DNA of 64,000 nucleotides from VRUE01 sp963715625 (GTDB taxonomy: Bacteria; Actinomycetota; Thermoleophilia; Solirubrobacterales; 70-9). Positions 60,693 to 64,000 of this stretch are shown here, one piece after another. A program made the translations under genes and the position numbers. The stretch spans positions 2,852,001-2,916,000 of the forward strand of contig OY970260.1 in assembly GCA_963715625.1 (NCBI GenBank), written 5' to 3'. The notes under the pieces were generated by a model. The model was given only the letters and a program-made list of their open reading frames with translations, was not told the origin of the DNA and searched no databases. Within the stretch, counting starts at the first letter, position 1, and each line of letters opens with the position of its first letter.

Positions 60693-60913
60693 TTCCCGGT
60701 CAGCCGACCTCCCACAAGCAGCCGGCTCAAGCGACCGCCGCGGCAAGCCGATTGAGGTGACGTGCCTGGACGATCCGCTTCGGCCCGATCGGCGCAAGCG
60801 AGGTCAGCACCGCGCTGACCGCCTTCGTGCGCTGACGCTCGCGCCCTGGAAGGGCCGTCCCGCGAGATCAGCAAGCCCAGGCGGCCGGCCCGAATCTGAT
60901 TCGATAGCCGTCG
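60693..60913. other. Intergenic region upstream of malic enzyme
   Basis: Between the class C element and the malic enzyme start I see no gene. One small hairpin GGTCAGC-ACCGC-GCTGACC (60802-60820) may be regulatory. No convincing promoter sequence could be chosen by eye. Confidence 0.4.
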
Positions 60914-62371
<1,458 letters not shown>

Positions 62372-62375
62372 CACC

Positions 62376-63281
62376 GTGCGGGTGCTCGTCACCGGAGCCA
62401 GCGGGTTCATCGGGTCGGCGCTGTGCGACTCGCTGCTGGTCCGGGGCGACACCGTCGTCGGCCTGGCGCGGGACCCGAAGCGGGCGCGCCAGACCAACCC
62501 GCGGGTCGCGTGGCACGCCTGGCAGCCGACCCTGGAACGGCCGCCGGCCGAGGCCTTCGAGGGCGTCGACGCCGTGGTCAACCTGCTCGGCGAGAAGATC
62601 AACCAGCGCTGGAGCGACGAGGCCAAGCGCCGGATCATGGAGAGCCGCCGCACCGGCACCCACAACCTCGTCGGCGCGATCGCCGGCCTGGAGCGCAAGC
62701 CGCGGGTCCTGGTCAGCCAGTCGGCAATCGGCTTCTACGGCGACCGCGGCGCAAGTCTCGTCGACGAGTCGAGCGAGCCGGGCGAGGGCTACGACGCGGA
62801 GGTGGTGCGCGAGTGGGAGAAGGCCGCCCGCGAGGTCGAGCCGACCGGAGTGCGCCTCGTCGTCGTCCGCACCGGCCACGTGCTCGACCCGAGCGGCGGC
62901 TTCCTCGCCGCATTGCTGACTCCGTTCAGGCTCGGCGTCGGCGGCCCGCTCGCCGGCGGCGCCCAGTACGTCTCCTGGGTCCACGTCGACGACGAGGTCG
63001 GCATCCTGCTCTGGGCGGTCGACAACGAGAAGGTCAGCGGCGTGGTCAACGCGACGGCGCCCAATCCCGTTACGAACAGGGTGTTCTCGAAGGCGCTTGG
63101 CAGGGCACTCGGGAGGCCGGCCGTGGTGCCGGTGCCGGGAGTCACTCTGGACCTGATGTACGGAAAAGAGTTCGGGCGGGTTCTCCGAGGAGGCCAACGC
63201 GTGATACCCCGGCGGGCCCTCGACCTCGGATACCAGTTCAAGCATCCAGAGTTGGACGAGGCGCTTCGGGACTTGCTCTAG
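62376..63281 (+). CDS. TIGR01777-family NAD-dependent epimerase-like protein
   Basis: A protein of 301 residues. MRVLVTGASGFIGSALCDSL is the Rossmann motif; VDAVVNLLGEKINQRWSDEA and SQSAIGFYGDRGASLVDESS are typical of the YfcH/SDR39U1 subfamily; LGVGGPLAGGAQYVSWVHVD and the C-terminal LGYQFKHPELDEAL complete it. The reaction is unknown for the family, which is close to nucleoside-diphosphate-sugar epimerases. GTG 62376 directly follows the malic enzyme stop, so the two genes are one transcript. A class C palindrome follows the stop. Confidence 0.9.
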   Translation: MRVLVTGASGFIGSALCDSLLVRGDTVVGLARDPKRARQTNPRVAWHAWQPTLERPPAEAFEGVDAVVNLLGEKINQRWSDEAKRRIMESRRTGTHNLVGAIAGLERKPRVLVSQSAIGFYGDRGASLVDESSEPGEGYDAEVVREWEKAAREVEPTGVRLVVVRTGHVLDPSGGFLAALLTPFRLGVGGPLAGGAQYVSWVHVDDEVGILLWAVDNEKVSGVVNATAPNPVTNRVFSKALGRALGRPAVVPVPGVTLDLMYGKEFGRVLRGGQRVIPRRALDLGYQFKHPELDEALRDLL

Positions 63282-63293
63282 CGGTTGCGGGAT

Positions 63294-63386
63294 GGAGGGG
63301 CGGGCAGTCCCTCGGCCTGACAAATCGCGCGCTAATGAGCGCGCGATTTTGAGTATCCGCCAGTCCGAGGGACTGCCCGCCCCTCC
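63294..63386. repeat. Class C palindromic element after the epimerase-like gene
   Basis: A 22-bp perfect outer stem (63294-63315 with 63365-63386), inner hairpin AAATCGCGCGCT/AGCGCGCGATTT with loop AATG, and conserved strands CTGACAA and TTTGAGTATCCGCCAG. It begins 13 nt after the stop codon, so it may terminate transcription. Confidence 0.86.
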
Positions 63387-63412
63387 CCCACAGCCGGAGG
63401 AAGTCCAAGCGC

Positions 63413-63967
63413 CTACAGCTCGTTGAGCTTGTCTTGGAGCGAGCGGCGGAGGGAGCCCGAGTCGGTTTCGGGGATGAGCTCCAGGAGCTGCGCCATCGCT
63501 TTCTGGCCCGAGCTTGCGGTGAGCCAGGGGATCTCGGCGGTTTCCAGGATCGGGTGGGCGAAGCGCGCGGCGCGAGGATTGGGAGCCTCCAAGAAGGCAA
63601 CGGCCGTCGAGTCCTCCGTGGCCCTGCGCGCGTTAGCTCCCAGCGTGGCGAGCTCGAGCTTCTTGCCTTCGGTTGCGCCGGGAAGGCAGACAGCTCTCAC
63701 GCCGAGGCTTCCGGCGCGACCGTTGTGACTCGAAAGCTCTTGCTTGGCTCCGGCGCAGAGACGAGCATCGACGTAAGCCGTGACGGTCGCGTCCTCAGCC
63801 ACCCCTTCGCCTTCCCCGCAGCCCGAAGCAACCAGAAGCAAAGCTGCGAGCGCTGTCGCGGCGAGCGCTTTGAGTACGTCGAAGGGAGGGGCGGGTGGTC
63901 CCTCAGACTGGCGGATACTCAAATTGCCGGGCTCATTAGCCCGGCAATTGTCAGGATGAGGGATCAC
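63413..63967 (-). CDS. Lipoprotein related to periplasmic binding proteins
   Basis: About 184 residues if started at GTG 63967. The lipoprotein signal is LKALAATALAALLLVASGCG, but no ATG, GTG or TTG directly precedes it. The available starts, GTG 63967 and TTG 63922, both lie within a class C palindrome and add 15-30 residues before the signal. The mature part (ATVTAYVDARLCAGAKQELS, NARRATEDSTAVAFLEAPNP, FAHPILETAEIPWLTASSGQ) resembles the first lobe of branched-chain amino acid-type binding proteins, with the second lobe missing. It may be a truncated paralogue. Confidence 0.75.
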   Translation of the reverse strand: MIPHPDNCRANEPGNLSIRQSEGPPAPPFDVLKALAATALAALLLVASGCGEGEGVAEDATVTAYVDARLCAGAKQELSSHNGRAGSLGVRAVCLPGATEGKKLELATLGANARRATEDSTAVAFLEAPNPRAARFAHPILETAEIPWLTASSGQKAMAQLLELIPETDSGSLRRSLQDKLNEL

Positions 63968-63978
63968 CCGCCCCTCCC
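63884..63978. repeat. Class C palindromic element overlapping a lipoprotein start
   Basis: A 22-bp outer stem with one mismatch (63884-63905 with 63957-63978), inner hairpin AATTGCCGGGCT/AGCCCGGCAATT, in opposite orientation to the copy at 63294. Both candidate start codons of the lipoprotein gene fall inside it. Confidence 0.85.
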
Positions 63979-64000
63979 CCTCTCGCGCTACCCAAAGAAA

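Overview
The window is chromosomal DNA from a very GC-rich actinobacterium, most likely class Thermoleophilia, order Solirubrobacterales. The evidence is near-total G/C at third codon positions, frequent GTG and TTG starts, a secreted protein with a Lys-rich C-terminal domain and a secreted RHS protein with the MRLVKMFGLATLMAVAA-type leader that I associate with that group (inference). Gene content is mainly housekeeping: nucleotide excision repair (uvrA, uvrB), polA, a type-4 uracil-DNA glycosylase, rpsA, coaE, pantothenate synthesis (panC, panD, panB), t6A tRNA modification (tsaD, tsaB, tsaE, rimI), rex, a membrane pyrophosphatase and malic enzyme.

Layout. 1-3.2 kb: a heterodimeric ABC exporter pair. 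3.3-5.2 kb: an intact IS1634-like insertion sequence with TIRs and a 6-bp target duplication. 5.2-6.9 kb: lipoprotein, HTH-HNH protein, tRNA-Gln. 7-14.6 kb: reductase, two RCK/TrkA proteins, two APC-USP permeases, an FMN oxidase. 14.6-15.5 kb: a coiled-coil gene split by a 160-bp MITE, then two long hairpins. 15.5-23.9 kb: hppA, an ATP-grasp-like ligase, and the udg-tsaE-X-tsaB-rimI-tsaD-grx-rex operon. 24-28 kb: a secreted RHS/YD-repeat protein. 28-29.6 kb: a decayed accessory patch of two toxin-antitoxin-like modules between fragments of panB. 29.6-31.9 kb: panB (frameshifted), panD, panC. 32-38 kb: acyltransferase, ROK kinase, uvrA and an AbiEi/DUF559 gene. 38-45.6 kb: thioredoxin, MMPL transporter, a two-component cluster and an MmgE/PrpD protein. 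45.8-52 kb: uvrB, small regulators, MFS, lytic transglycosylase, coaE. 52-64 kb: rpsA, polA, malic enzyme and others.

The most unusual layer is not a gene. At least seventeen long palindromic elements are scattered through the window, sorted here into four structural classes (A/B, C, D, E), with two further palindromes (560-605 and 19767-19815) only tentatively related. Within a class the loop or core motif is conserved and the stem length is nearly constant, but the stem sequences differ between copies while staying self-complementary. Most lie at gene ends. Several enter coding sequence: one sits in frame at the same linker in each of the two ABC genes, one forms the C-terminus of TsaD, two supply the start and stop codons of the DUF559 gene, and one overlaps the start of a lipoprotein gene. 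Several stop codons (ROK kinase, uvrA, rpsA) fall at the ends of class E arms. A separate 160-bp MITE occurs twice with one mismatch, and one copy splits a gene whose ancestral sequence can be rebuilt. No transposase that could move either kind of element is recognisable here apart from the unrelated IS1634-like one.
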